Source of the DNA: Ipomoea triloba
Taxonomy: Eukaryota; Streptophyta; Magnoliopsida; Solanales; Convolvulaceae
Direction: 5' to 3'
DNA: 64,000 bases
Assembly (NCBI RefSeq): GCF_003576645.1
Contig: NC_044927.1
Span: 9,860,638-9,924,637 of the forward strand
Part shown: positions 21,170 to 32,526 of the stretch, piece after piece
Layout of the letters: the number at the start of each line of letters is the position of its first letter
Position numbering within the stretch: the first letter of the stretch is position 1
Translations under genes and position numbers: made by a program
The notes under the pieces: generated by a model
Database searches by the model: none
What the model saw: the letters and a program-made list of their open reading frames with translations, nothing else
What the model was told of the DNA's origin: nothing

Positions 21170-21450
21170 ATGCAAAATCTTGTGTGACCCTCGAGTCACA
21201 AATTCTTGTCGATGAGACATGTCGAATCAATGTGAAAATATAATATATTACTAATCAAGAATAAATTATTTGTTAATGTAATATTTTTATATTTTGATTT
21301 AAAAGTATTATATTTTCTTAAAAAATATCGCGCATTGCTTATAAGTAATAAACATTTTATTCTTGATTAGTATTGCATTTTTACGTTTCCATCTTGACTC
21401 GACCAGTTTTAGAGATAAGGATCTGTAATACGGTCTCACAGAGTCATTCT
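21170..21450. mobile_element. Degenerate MITE of the GTGAGAC-GTCTCAC family
   Basis: Carries the internal AATATAATATATTACTAATCAAGAATAAA-type text and an end ACGGTCTCACAG shared with the element at 7795-8235. Confidence 0.5.
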
Positions 21451-21593
21451 TGAGTTAATTATGTTTTCATCTCATTTTATGTGAATTAATGGAATTTAAT
21501 TACACCAATTTATAATTTATTTTTTGTAATATTAAATTTAATATTAGTATATAAAATTTATATATTTCTAAATTATATTAAAATTACTAGTAC

Positions 21594-21830
21594 ATCTTTC
21601 TCATTTTATATGTAATACAGTCCTACTTATTATTTATTGGTTAAATCAACTTTTTTTTTCTGTAGTATTTTTTTAACTTATTTTTAAATCTAATTTTTTG
21701 TGTGTTTAATAATATTTTTAGTGTAGTTTCTAAATATATAAATTTTATATGCTAATACAAAATTTAATATTTTATTTAAGTCATGTTTCAGTTAATTGAA
21801 CCAGACACATAAAATGGGACGAATGAAGTA
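21594..21830. mobile_element. Stowaway MITE remnant
   Basis: Starts TTTCTCATTTTATATGTAAT and ends ACACATAAAATGGGACGAA, with the TTATTGGTTAAATCAAC interior of the family. A further partial copy in reverse follows to about 21955. Confidence 0.6.
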
Positions 21831-22476
21831 TTAAATAAAAAAATCAAATATAAAAATAATAAGAAACGATTTAAAAAAAAGTTAAAAAAAAAGAAAATAA
21901 AATAATTTAACCAATGAATAATAAATAAAATAAAATAAGACAACTGGAGTATTAAATTGTTATATGTTTTATAAAAATATTGTCTGATGGAGAACTAATG
22001 TAATTTGAATGATTTAATAATTTAATCAATATTTGTATAAGGGTATTTGCATATTCAAGTACCATCAAAATATTCATGACCAAATTAAAAATTAATTGAA
22101 ATTATGCTAACATTTCAAATTTTATTCTAAAGTATTTATTTGAATATATTTAAATAAAATTATAAAATACATATTTGTTGGGTGTCGATTGAATTGACTG
22201 AGCTCAGCCTCTACTTCATTCGAGACGTAATGTTTTGGCTTATCATAAAGGGGTGTGGTTGAAGCAAGGGGTAATGTCCACCTACTTATTATCGATTAAT
22301 TTTAAGTAGAATATGACAACTAGATAGTCAAAGAACTCTATGATCACAAAATGAATGGCCTCTTGAAAAGTAAAAATAATGCAGCGTGAGATCCATCAAT
22401 ATTTAAATTTTTTTTCCAGCAATAAGCAATTAAAAAAAAAAGTTAAAACTTATTTCCACTTTCTTGGTTCATTTAA

Positions 22477-22782
22477 ATGAGCCACCAAAATACACCCGAA
22501 GCGGGCTGCGGCACGTGCATGTCGACATATTTCTCACCATTTCCATGGCATTTCGCGTACGAACGATCTAAAGCGCCATGGATCTACCCTAAAATGACTC
22601 TATATGTCCTCATTTTATATGTCTCTTTCTTAGCTGCCATACCACTTGGGTATATTGACCTTTCTGCCCTTTCTATCTTCTGCAAAATTGTCATCTCTTC
22701 CGTTTCTTACTTTACCCATCCAATCCGGTCATTCAACTCATTCTTGAGAGTTTGTAACGAAATTCAACTCTCTAAAGATTAA
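22477..22782 (+). CDS. Hypothetical short protein (101 aa)
   Basis: An ATG-started frame ending at TAA, with one likely membrane segment (YVLILYVSFLAAIPLGYI, about residues 43-60) and a second hydrophobic stretch after it. Its base composition is less AT-rich than the surrounding DNA. I recognise no family, and there is no convincing promoter or neighbouring exon. It could be an exon of a decayed gene, a captured fragment or chance. Confidence 0.2.
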   Translation: MSHQNTPEAGCGTCMSTYFSPFPWHFAYERSKAPWIYPKMTLYVLILYVSFLAAIPLGYIDLSALSIFCKIVISSVSYFTHPIRSFNSFLRVCNEIQLSKD

Positions 22783-24418
22783 TTCAAATTATTTATCATT
22801 TAACCAACTTGGTTGTCGTGAGTGATAGTGCACTCTTGTCCCCTAAAAGAGGTTGGGAGTTTGAATTCCCTCTTGTAGGCAAAAATCAATCTGACCAGCA
22901 CTTTGGCCTGTAATTGGGTTTGAATTCCCTCTAATCTAAAAAAATTTATTTATTATAATTTAATTTTGAATATTTGGTTTTGTATTATATTTATATAATT
23001 AAAAATTATTAGATTAAAAGTATTTTTAAACCTAACAAGTTTAAATTTTAAAAATATTTTTTAAAAATAAAAGAAGTAACCAAAGGTATTAATGAATAAT
23101 AACTAAATAAGTAAAATGAGATAGGACTATATCAAATGTGTTGTACATTTTGTGATGGTGTGAAGGAAGGAATACAAATTGGTCAAATTCAAATTTACCA
23201 TCTTTGATATAATTAAAAGATAAAAATGATAAAAATATAAAAATAAAATAAAAAAAGTTTAAATCTTCTCCCAGTCGAGTCGTAGCCCCAAAGGCTTTTA
23301 GGCGTAGTTATTAATATTCTCTAACAAATGTTCATACGTAACACTTTCTCAAAAACTTGATAGATCTAAGCTAGTCAAATGATCTGATCTACACGTTTTC
23401 TATTTATGATCTTTACATAAAAATCTTGAAGAACCTACATTTCTCAAAGTTTTTTTTTTTTTTTTTTTTTTTTTTGCAATTCCGAAGGAAATAAAAACTT
23501 ATTACTTAATTACCACCAATTTGCATCCTAAATCTCTTACCAAATCAAGTGATCAAGTCAACATTAAATATATTTATACATGCCTCTAATAATTACTTTG
23601 TAATTATTTGATTATATTTAGAGTGTCTTTGGTTCGACTCGAAATCAGAATGTGAATCAAATACTTGGTAATGGTAATAGGTATTGCCGTATTGGTGAAA
23701 GTGTTTTACATGTTTGGTAGTAGGGTGGAATTTGAGTACATGTTTGATTATGTATGACCGTATAGTGAAAAAAAAGTTGTAAAAATATAAAAACGAAAAA
23801 TCAAGGCAATTGATTATAATATAATGGCATCCAAAACACCAATATGAACAAAAAAAAAAAAGCAAAACAAAAATTTAAAAGCACTAATCCAAACATAAAA
23901 ATTAAATCACCAATATAAGATGGAATGATACCCCTTTTTAATTAAGGAATATGGTTTTTAATTAATTGATGTTATGCCTGAGTTATGGATTTGTTAAAGA
24001 TTTTGTGGTCAAGTGGTATAGCTATAGCCTTTTTAAATGAGAGGTCACAAGTTTGATTCCTCAGAGAATCAAACACATCCTTAGTTTTGAAATAAGTATT
24101 CTGTGACCATCTCATTGTAAGACATGTAATAATTTTTAATTAAAATATAATACCTTTTTTTTCTCTGTACACTATATTTCAAGTAAAAAATATTACACAT
24201 CTCACGCGAGATGATCTCACGCAAAAGTTAAACCTAATTTTGTTTATAATACTTAACCTTTATTAGTATTCCTCAATTTATATTCGCATTTTTATGTTAG
24301 TAAAATTATACCTTCTATTAAAACTAATAAACTTTCAATTTTTTTTTAAACATAATTACCTTTGTGATAGTTTTAAAAATGTATTAATTTCATCCAAATC
24401 GTAATTAAGCCTCATATA
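22783..24418. other. AT-rich intergenic sequence with SINE and MITE remnants
   Basis: At 22800-22935 is a tRNA-like SINE remnant (box-B-like GGGAGTTTGAATTCC). At about 23625-23990 is a diverged MITE beginning GAGTGTCTTTGGTTCGA, related to those at 5006 and 58061. At about 24000-24075 is another tRNA-like unit (TGTGGTCAAGTGG ... GTTTGATTCC). A 29-base T tract lies near 23447-23475. No gene seen. Confidence 0.45.
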
Positions 24419-24706
24419 ATGAGTGACTCCTTTGCGAGACCGTTTCACGGATCATTATTTATGAAACTCGTCTATGAAAATGTAATACTTATACTGAAAA
24501 ATATAATACTAATAATGAAAAAATGTTTGTTACTTAGAAAGTGTAATACTTACAAAAGTATTAAGTTTTTTTTTTTTTTTTTTTTTTTGTAACTTATAAG
24601 CACTTCATTACTGATTAGTATGTATTACGCTTTTTAGTATAAGTATTACATTTTCATTTTGACCTAACTTGAGTCACAGATAGGGAGTCTCACATAAGTT
24701 TTTGCC
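24419..24706. mobile_element. MITE of the GTGAGAC family
   Basis: Begins GAGTGACTCCTTTGCGAGACCG and ends GGGAGTCTCACATAAGTTTTTG, with foldback AAGTATTA/TAATACTT runs inside around a poly(T) tract. Same family as 7795-8235. Confidence 0.55.
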
Positions 24707-25098
24707 TCAATCAAATAAATATAATAAGCTAGATTTAGCAACGGCCTGCAAAGTTGAAAAAATTTTATCACTTTGAAATGAAGGAAACAATTTTTTTTTA
24801 TTTGACGTGCAGAAAAGATATTAATCTTCTTGTTTAACCACACGATAGGTAAAAAGTGAAAAATCCATTGAAGAAGTACCGAAGGGCATAGAAGTAAGTA
24901 TGACATATCTTTGTAGCTAGTAGCCAAACCATCCCATCTCTATATATTATTATTACTTATTAGGTAGAATATAATATGACGTTAGGTGCGATTGGATTCT
25001 ATTTCATTGCATCAAATTAAGGCTCCTTTTCATACTAGCCCAAATACAGCCAACAGAGAAAAAGTGCAGAGAAAGCAGACGACAGATAGAGCAAAGCG

Positions 25099-25317
25099 AT
25101 GTTTAGATTTGGCGATGCTTTCTCGACGGTGATGCATGTTATGTTGAGGAAAAGCATGAACGTGTACCAAGATTTGGCGCATGTGTTGCTCGATTTGGGT
25201 TCGATTCTCGTCTCGGTTTTCCGGTTTTCGAGCACCGTCATGAGGCGATCCAACGCCTCGGTTTCAACCCGCCACCACTCGCCTATGTCCTCCGGGTTTA
25301 CCCGGCACGACCGGTAG
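25099..25317 (+). CDS. Possible small gene, 72 aa, function unknown
   Basis: The ATG follows a plausible purine-rich leader (AGCAAAGCG just before it). The frame ends at TAG and is followed by about 200 bp that reads like a 3' UTR. The segment has higher GC and cleaner codon use than its AT-rich surroundings. The predicted protein has a hydrophobic middle (DLAHVLLDLGSILVSVF) and a basic, Ser/His-rich tail. An overlapping open frame exists on the other strand (25035-25322), so the coding strand is not certain. No family recognised. Confidence 0.3.
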   Translation: MFRFGDAFSTVMHVMLRKSMNVYQDLAHVLLDLGSILVSVFRFSSTVMRRSNASVSTRHHSPMSSGFTRHDR

Positions 25318-25670
25318 CTCAACTCTATCTTAGTCTTGATTGAAATGAGACTTTTTATCTGTGACCTTTTGTTTGAAATGGTAACAGTGAGACTTGTAAG
25401 TCAATGGCTTCTCTGATCTATTGTAGTATTGTGAATTGAAGTTCAATTCATTGATAATATAAAGAGGTTTCTTGGTGGTGCTAGCTAGATAGTGCTTTAA
25501 TTTGTTTGCATTTGTTCAGTAAACATAACCAGGCAACATCATATTAACATTGTACTAAACCTGGGATTTGACAAAGATTACATAGGTAGTACAATAGATT
25601 TAATTAAGAAAGAGATTTGATGTCTTCGTGACCAATTTTCGCATCATAGCATCATCATAATCTTCATTCT

Positions 25671-28600
25671 TCACATCTTTGACATAACATAGTCCATGAC
25701 ATCCACAAGAAAATCAGCATCATCTTTAGAGAAGCAGAGTGGAGGAGTGATTCTGAACACATTTCCATACAATCCACCCTTGCCAATTAACACCCCCAAA
25801 TCTAGATAGCAAACAATAACAAACAATGGTAATAGAAGGGTTAGGATAAGCATTTACCACTGCACCAAAAATTATAACTAGTAACAAATGCGTAATTTTA
25901 TTTTCTTATAGACCGCCATCACATTTTTGAGCTGGACTTGACCCTTCACCGGCCTCCGCCCAATAATTCTCTCTTCCAGACTCTGATACCACTTGTTAGA
26001 TCAAACGCTTACTACCATCCTAAAAGTTATAATTGGTAGCAAAGACGAAACTTTATTACTACATCACATTTTCGAGAGGCAGAGTGCTGGACTTGGCCCT
26101 TTACCCAGCAATTTTCCTCCCAGCACCTGATACCACTTATTAGGATCACGTGCTTACCATTATGCAAAAAACTATAGTTAGTTGCAAATGTGCAACTTAT
26201 ACAGCTATCACATTTTCAAGAGGCAGGGTACTTAGACTTTGCCCTTCACCGATCTCTGCCTAACAATCCCCTAACCACCAATTGATGGACTTGGCCCTTA
26301 TTGGCCTCCGCCCTCTACTTGGTTTTTTAGTACAACGAACATATATAATAAAATAATAAATGTATATATAGCCTCACTATCATCTAGTTGAGTGATATGC
26401 CAGAAAGAAAAATGGCCAGAGTCCGGGTTGAAGATGTTACATATATACCTTTCATCTGCTCCATTACATGCACAATTTCTACCCGGGCCGGTGTCTTCTC
26501 TTCCCGGTCAGTGACTAGTTCCACCCCCAGCATAAGCCCTCTTCCCCTCACATCACCAATAACTGAAAAAAGCACAAATTGCAGCATCAGATCAAACATA
26601 TATGACACATCTGTATAGTTCACTGTACTGCTTGTTTATATATGATTATATTTGCCAAAGACCTTGTGGTCTAGTGGCACTCTGTGTCCCGATTTATACT
26701 TTCACATGGATGATGGGAGTGGGTTCGAGACTCAGTAGAGGCAACTGTTGACTGTCGGTAGTACTCAAAAAAAATATATGATTATATTCTCTGCTAAGTA
26801 ATCATACTCTGGTGCTTATCCTTGAGAGCAATTAGGCGGTGTTTCAAGTAGGAGCCAACGGTGTGGGCATTTGCTTGAAGCCCCTCCCTTTCCACTACTC
26901 GGAGAACAGCATGCCCGGCTGCTGTGCACACAGGATTTCCTCCGAAGGTGTTGAAGTAATTGTGACGAGTCAGAACCTCAGCAATGTCTGGGGTTGTCAC
27001 CACTGCTCCCAGAGGGATCCCATTTCCAATTCCCTGTGAGAATATAATGTTGTTGTCTTGTATAATTAAACAGCCAAACAGGCTAACAGATTTATTCATA
27101 GGACAAAAAAAGGGTAGACTAACTTTTGCCATTGTCACTATGTCGGGGATAACGCCGTGATTCTCGAAGCCCCAAAAGTGACTTCCTGTCCTGGAAAATC
27201 CAGCCTGAACCTCGTCCGCGATACAAAGGCCACCAGCTTTCTTTATACTTTTGTACACCGCCGGCAAGTAATCCGGAGCCAGTTCTACTATGCCACCTAC
27301 CCCCTAAGTAGGTATATACATATGTAAAATGTTAAGATCAAGCACTTTATTTTTGTATACCGCCACGTTAAAGTTATTTTTTTTTAGCACTATTGACTCT
27401 GTTACAATGTAGTATCTGTTCATAGTTACTTTCTCAACCTAGTGAAGCACCACGAGTCAACAGTTGCCTCCACTGAGGCTCGCACTTCCATTATCCATTA
27501 TCCACGTGAGAGTGTTAATCGGGACATTGAATGCTACTTGATCACAAGGTCTTTTGGCTTAAAGTTATATCTTATTTCAGAGTTTCAATTTTATTTTTGT
27601 ATACTTCCACATTTTGGATGACGGAAAATTCCACAACCCTTTTGAGTATGAGTAAGCCCTTCCTTTGTGACCCTAGCCGACAAAGAATCACAAAGAAAAA
27701 AACCAGCTTATAACACCATCTCAAACCAAGGGGCAATGATTCGATTTCGTGACTTTGTGATCACAAGTGTGGATCTCTTCCCACCATAGTTGGGGTTACC
27801 CCATACTGTCACATTGTTTAGAGACAGGGTGTTTAAGCCTCAACCTAATAATCTCTTTAGCCACCAATTTTTAGACTTCACAGTTTTACTGACCTCTGCC
27901 CAACATAAAAGATAAGCAAGAAAAAAGAGTTATATTATACATACTTCCAAATTCTATTCCTAATGTAACAAACAAGGATCAATTATTTTTCATCGTGTGA
28001 ATCTATGGAAAAGTGTCTATATCAAAAATTTGTGTGAGAGAGTATTAATTAAGAGTATAAAATGAAAATCCACCAATATTTTCCAAGAGAAAAATTATCT
28101 AAATATGAGATTGAAAAGAGAGTTACCTGTATTGCTTCTGATATAAAAGCTGCAACATTGCCAGAAGTACCAAATTGGATAAGATCTTCCACATCCTTTG
28201 CATACTTTTCCCCGTCGGACCCGAAAACACCTCTGTAGGGATCCGGGTTCATGGCGTGGTGAACACCAGTCTGTAGGAACGAGCATCAATTAGCAGGCCG
28301 GCCGGCGATGAACAGGGAAAGTGGAATACAAAGATAAGTCGTCTTAGTACCTGAACAACGTTAAATTTCCAGTTACACTGTGCAGTGGCACCCATGGTAG
28401 CTCCCGCGTTGCCATGGTATGCGTTCCTAAGAGAAATGATATCCTGACAACCAGTGTACAACCGCGCCATCATAATCGCCAGTTCATTTGCCTCAGTCCC
28501 AGAGTTCGTGAAAAACACAACCTGCGCATATATAACATATATGATTATATATACTAAGTAGTAACAGTATTGTAATACTGGCTGATTAGGCTGATTTTTA

Positions 28601-30114
28601 CAATACTGTTTTCAAAGCAGTATTGTAAAAATCAGCCTAATCAGCCATTCGCTGAATTCCCAAGGGATTGCAATTTCGCAGAATTGCAATTCCCTCCAAA
28701 TGATGAATTTCAATTCATGGGGGTAGCAATTCGGTGGAGAGGAGGGGCAATTTGTTGGTGTAAAGACAATTTTACCCCTCATCCCATACCCTTTGTCATT
28801 TCCCCCTAATTCCCTCATCCCAACCAAACGCCCTGTAAGTTGTGCTAATTTCAATCCTAGGCAATTATTAGTGGATAGACGAACCGATGGACTAATCGAC
28901 TAATTAGGTGTCGAGTTGACGCCTAACTCGACCAAATCCGTGCCCAACTCGGCCCAGTTGGGGTCAACTCGGGCTAGTGATTTTTTAACCATCTTAGGTA
29001 CTCCTTTTCCATATTTATCTAGTCATATATTCAATTAACTATTTATATACAGTTGACTAGTTTGTAGATTATAATAATCTAACAACTCCTAATTCTGAGT
29101 GAGAAAAATAAAGACAATATACTCGAATTACTTGCATTCTCTAGGTGGAAAGGTTATTATAATCTAAATAAAGACACTAGTACCTAATGTCTTCTATACA
29201 AAATTGGTAGTACCAGCCTTGATCCTATTCAATTGATCGATAATAATTGCCAATTTCATTTATTTAAGGTTTACTTTTAGATCACCAGGCATCCTGGAGG
29301 CAAGTGCTTCGGCGAAATCTGTGATTGCTGGGTTAAGGTACAAAATTGTCGAGTGTTGCAGCCGTTTTGTCTGCTCTACGATAGCCTCCACCACCTCGGG
29401 GTGGCAGTGGCCGCAGCTCACGGTGGCGATCCCCCCAAATGCATCAAGATATCTTCGCCCTTTATCATCGTACAAGTATTGCATCTTTCCGTGCACCAAA
29501 TTCAACTGTGATAAAAATACCGCACTCTATTTGTTAGGATCAAACGGTTACCAGTACATAAAAGTTAAGCTCAACTTTATTTTCCCAATATATTGTAATC
29601 ACATTTTTTAGACAGTAGATGTTGGACTTGATCTCTTATGGACCTCCGCCCAACAATCTCAACATCGAGTGTTAGACTTGATATTTACTGGCCTTAGTCC
29701 AACAATACTATCTATATGCAAACTAACAGAGAATATTAAGGAGAATGTAAAGATTTAAATACAAGAAGAATAAACAATATTAATCAGTAATAATCCTATT
29801 CCTTAATAGTCCGGTGATCTTTCGATGCTTTAAAACAGAACGAAGAAGAGAGAGAGAAAAGAATAGGAATTTACTGGTTTTTGGTAGAAGTAGAACATGG
29901 AGGGGCTGAGGAACTTCTTCCGCTTCATCAGAATCTCATCGGCGGCGGGGCCATTATACGGCGGTGGCGAGTAATCGAAGCTTGGCAGTCGAGGCACGCC
30001 CAACACAACATCGTTCCCCTGTTTCTGGGCAACCCCCGGCTGAGAAAGCCATCTTCTCTGTTCCGACCAACAACAACGTTGGACCTTTCTCCCACGCGAC
30101 ACAATCCTCAGCAT
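25671..30114 (-). CDS. AGT2: Alanine--glyoxylate aminotransferase 2 homologue (class III, PLP-dependent), mitochondrial
   Basis: Eight exons, minus strand: 30114-29875, 29505-29275, 28521-28351, 28270-28127, 27303-27124, 27033-26808, 26562-26449 and 25801-25671. They give 478 aa, close to the plant AGT2/AGT3 length. All introns are GT-AG and phases agree. The N-terminus ([15 protein letters not shown]) is basic and lacks acids, as in mitochondrial presequences. Class III landmarks are complete: [30 protein letters not shown] with the PLP-pyridine aspartate near residue 292, and the Schiff-base lysine at about 322 in MAK|GIGNG, with an intron exactly after that lysine. FNTFGGNP and the C-terminal RITPPLCF also match. 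The enzyme family transfers the amino group of alanine to glyoxylate. The paralogue PYD4 in pyrimidine catabolism is similar, so substrate is inferred. The start is the first in-frame ATG; upstream frame has none. Confidence 0.95.
25855..26330. repeat. Three tandem units of a dispersed repeat in the last AGT2 intron
   Basis: Units of about 140-160 bp share CTGGACTTGRCCCTTCACC, GGCCTCCGCCCAA, CTGATACCACTTRTTAG and GTTAGTWGCAAATGYG. Related single copies are at about 27790-27905, 29530-29710 and 59820-59925. The TGATACCACTT motif resembles the complement of a Met-tRNA primer site, so this could be a TRIM-like retroelement; that is inference. Confidence 0.55.
26653..26775 (+). mobile_element. 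tRNA-derived SINE in AGT2 intron 6
   Basis: Carries polymerase III box A (TGGTCTAGTGGCA) and box B (GGGTTCGAGACT) at tRNA-like spacing, followed by CAACTGTTGACT and an A-rich end. Sister copies are at 27386-27559, 56072-56222, 56759-56865 and 60323-60420. Confidence 0.8.
27386..27559 (-). mobile_element. SINE copy in AGT2 intron 4
   Basis: Minus-strand copy, with the head GCCAAAAGACCTTGTG and a long tail through ACAGATACTACATTGTAACAG. It shows the family's full length to be about 170-175 bp. Confidence 0.75.
28579..28647. repeat. Perfect 30-bp inverted repeat with 9-nt loop in AGT2 intron 2
   Basis: The left arm (28579-28608) starts TGGCTGATTAGGCTGATTTT and its exact complement occupies 28618-28647, with loop TTTTCAAAG. 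In transcripts from either strand it would form a long perfect stem. The segment to about 28835 ends CCAAACGCCCTGT, a MITE-like terminus, so it is probably part of a foldback MITE. Confidence 0.8.
29530..29710. repeat. Dispersed repeat copy in AGT2 intron 1
   Basis: Contains TGTTAGGATCAAACG, TGTTGGACTTGATCTC and GACCTCCGCCCAACAATCTC, as in the triplet at 25855-26330. Confidence 0.5.
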
Positions 30115-30257
30115 GCTTTTCTTACACAATGGGGTTTTCAAGGGCGTATCAAAACGGCTTTTCACTCTCTCTCTCTCTCTCCCAGTTTTGATCAGAGATG
30201 ACGCCGGAGAAAAGAAACACAGTTGTTTTGTTGAAATGCTGGAGTGGTGTGGTGCGG

Positions 30258-30264
30258 TATATAT
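30258..30264 (-). promoter_or_regulatory. Probable TATA box of the AGT2 gene
   Basis: ATATATA on the minus strand, 144 bp before the start codon. A GA/CT-rich leader (30165-30183) lies between, and a transcription start about 30 bp below it would give a 5' UTR of roughly 110-120 nt. Placement is inferred. Confidence 0.5.
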
Positions 30265-30304
30265 GGGAGAGAGAGAGAAATACAGGCGTGTACGATGATT
30301 AGTG

Positions 30305-30313
30305 ACACGTGGC
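30305..30313. promoter_or_regulatory. G-box / ABRE-like element (ACACGTGGC)
   Basis: ACACGTGGC, with palindromic core CACGTG at 30306-30311, lies about 42 bp upstream of the AGT2 TATA box. G-boxes bind bZIP and bHLH factors and often confer light, ABA or dark responses. It is in a good promoter position, but function is inferred from motif and place only. Confidence 0.5.
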
Positions 30314-30319
30314 AGCTGT

Positions 30320-31641
30320 TACAAAATTAATTGAATTCACCCCTGATCGGGAATTGAGAAAGCATAGTAAACTGCTTTGTAATAGAATTTGTAATAGAAT
30401 CTTGTAATAGAGTTATAATACTCCAAAAGGAAAAAAAAAAAAAAAAGGCTTATCCATGAGTTAATGAAATGCGGAATGATTAAATATAAAAATATATTTA
30501 ATCTAAATCTAAAAACATAATAAGTTGTACTTTAGAATATATTAGACAATTATACCACTACCGTTATAACTTCCGTTATCTTTTTTACTATTGTTATCAT
30601 ATACATGCATCCACTATATATTTTCTTATATTCTTCAATAATAATAATAATATATACACATTATATATTATATATATTGAAGTTATATGTTAGTAATTTC
30701 TTAAAATATAAATATAAAATTTATAAAAACATTTTACATTATTATTATTATTATTTACAATAATTTAAAATATTAATATTAAGCACCTATTTTTTTACGC
30801 ATCGCGCATAAAAAAAAACTAATCTAATGTATAATAATGTAAATCATGTAGCGAATATTATATAATAATTTTTGTATGAAATGAAACATGACTCTTTATT
30901 TTTGTTTGTGTAACAATTAAAAAAAAAAAGAAGTAAAAGTAAGATTGCAATAAATGGGTTAGGCTAATATCTAGAGCAGTAAAAATTACTCCGCTTCATA
31001 GTTTTTATGTTTTTAATTAATATGTTTTATATTCTATTTTATATTTATATTTGATTTAATTAATGAATGAATTTTTTATTACATATTATTTGATTTACTA
31101 TTTATGGGATTATGTAGTTTCACTAGTAGTGAATAAATATTTAAAAAAATTATTTTCTTATAAATTTTATATAATGTCACGTCTAAGGCGTGAACAGAAG
31201 TAACATTTCACAACATTTGCAACTATACCTTCTATAAGTTCGTCGACATTTGGTTATTCAATAAAAATAAAAACTAAGAGTGTACTTTTATATTGTAAAG
31301 CTTTTATTATATGCATATTTAAATTTTATTTAAAAAATTATGATTTTTTTTGTTTTAGTATATCACGTCAATATATATAAAAAAGAGAAAATAAAAAGTA
31401 AAATAACATATAATATTATCGTGTATACCACATTGAAATACTAACCCTTCGATGCATGTAACATTTGCAAATTCATACACAATCCAAAACTAGCTGCAAG
31501 CGTTTCAAAACAATCCATAATCACCCTTACCTTTTCCAGGAAAGTCCCCAAGGCCAAAAAACGCATCAAATCGATTCACAAAAAGAATTCTAGATACACA
31601 CACCTTCCTACAAATATCAATTTTAATCTACTATTGTTAAT
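30320..31641. other. AT-rich intergenic sequence
   Basis: Very AT-rich, with short trinucleotide runs (ATA/ATT near 30640-30760). No coding, RNA-gene or transposon end recognised. Confidence 0.5.
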
Positions 31642-31976
31642 TGTTGGAAAAAATAGCATAAAATGACATTTTTAATGGCTATTTTGTAGTACAAATATAT
31701 GTGGGGTCCATTTTCGATTGAGTCGGGTCAAAATGGATTCGGGTTCTCGTAGTTAGACGAAAAGGTTGATATATTGTACGTACAAAACAGATAATGAGTG
31801 AATGAGAAATAAGTTCTCAAATTTGACCCATTTGAGTTGGAAAAAAATGGAGGAAAAGCATTAAAGTAAGCTTTTGTCCCACATTGGTTTGGAAAGTGGG
31901 TTTGCACCACTATTTATACAAGAGCTTTTCTAAGACTTATTGAATTGTATAGCATAGAGGCTCTCTTGCGTGCAAG
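31642..31976 (+). repeat. Truncated LTR of the TGTTGGAAA family
   Basis: Starts TGTTGGAAAAAATAGC and follows the first about 335 bp of the solo LTR at 39562-41000 with scattered differences, including the TATTTATACAAGAG promoter-like stretch and CATAGAGGCTCTC. It breaks off at about 31976, where TA/TG-rich sequence begins. Confidence 0.75.
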
Positions 31977-32039
31977 AATATATATACATATGTATGTATG
32001 TATGTGTAAATATATGTATACATACATACATATATGCAT

Positions 32040-32437
32040 AGGATAGGGTTCCAGTGAGAGCACTTGTGCATCCATGTAATATTTTTTAGTGGCCTTGATT
32101 GATTGACACGCACACTTCGTTCGCACACATTTAATCACAATTCGCACACACTTCAACTTGGAATCTTAGTCAATCTAGACCATTAAAAAATTTTGAGATC
32201 AAATCTTGTACATCAATCTAAAAAATTTTAATGGTCTCGATTGTTTGGCACACCCACTTCGTTCGCACACAATTAATCACCGTTTGCACACATTTAATCA
32301 TCGTTCACAAACATTTTATCACCGTTCGCACACACTTCAACTTAGAGTTTTAAATCAATCTAGACCATTAAATTATTACATGTACACAAGATCTAATCTC
32401 ACGATCTTACCTAAACAAGTGATCTCATATGATCCTA

Positions 32438-32440
<3 letters not shown>
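32040..32440. mobile_element. TA-microsatellite-flanked element 1
   Basis: Between TA-rich tracts at 31978-32038 and 32441-32522. Inside are repeats of CACACTTCGTTCGCACAC-AATTAATCACC type and inverted segments (GAGCACTTGTGC ... GTGATCTC). No coding capacity. Its borders with TA repeats resemble those of the next elements. Confidence 0.5.

Positions 32441-32455
<15 letters not shown>

Positions 32456-32522
<67 letters not shown>
32456..32522. repeat. (TA)n microsatellite
   Basis: A TA run of about 66 bp preceded by (GT)n; it forms the border between two non-coding elements. Confidence 0.95.

Positions 32523-32526
<4 letters not shown>

Larger units (their letters stand above)
20935..22476. 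other. AT-rich intergenic sequence with old MITEs
   Basis: Apart from a degenerate GTGAGAC-type MITE (about 21170-21450) and a Stowaway remnant (21594-21830), this stretch is low-complexity AT-rich DNA without gene signals. Confidence 0.5.

Noticed and set aside
24000..24075. Possible tRNA gene (TGTGGTCAAGTGG ... GTTTGATTCC)
   Set aside because: Box A and box B are recognisable but no cloverleaf with paired acceptor stem can be drawn; more likely a tRNA-derived SINE remnant.
29881..30298. Plus-strand frames overlapping AGT2 exon 1
   Set aside because: Antisense shadows of the real exon, which has presequence, splice donor and homologous residues on the minus strand.
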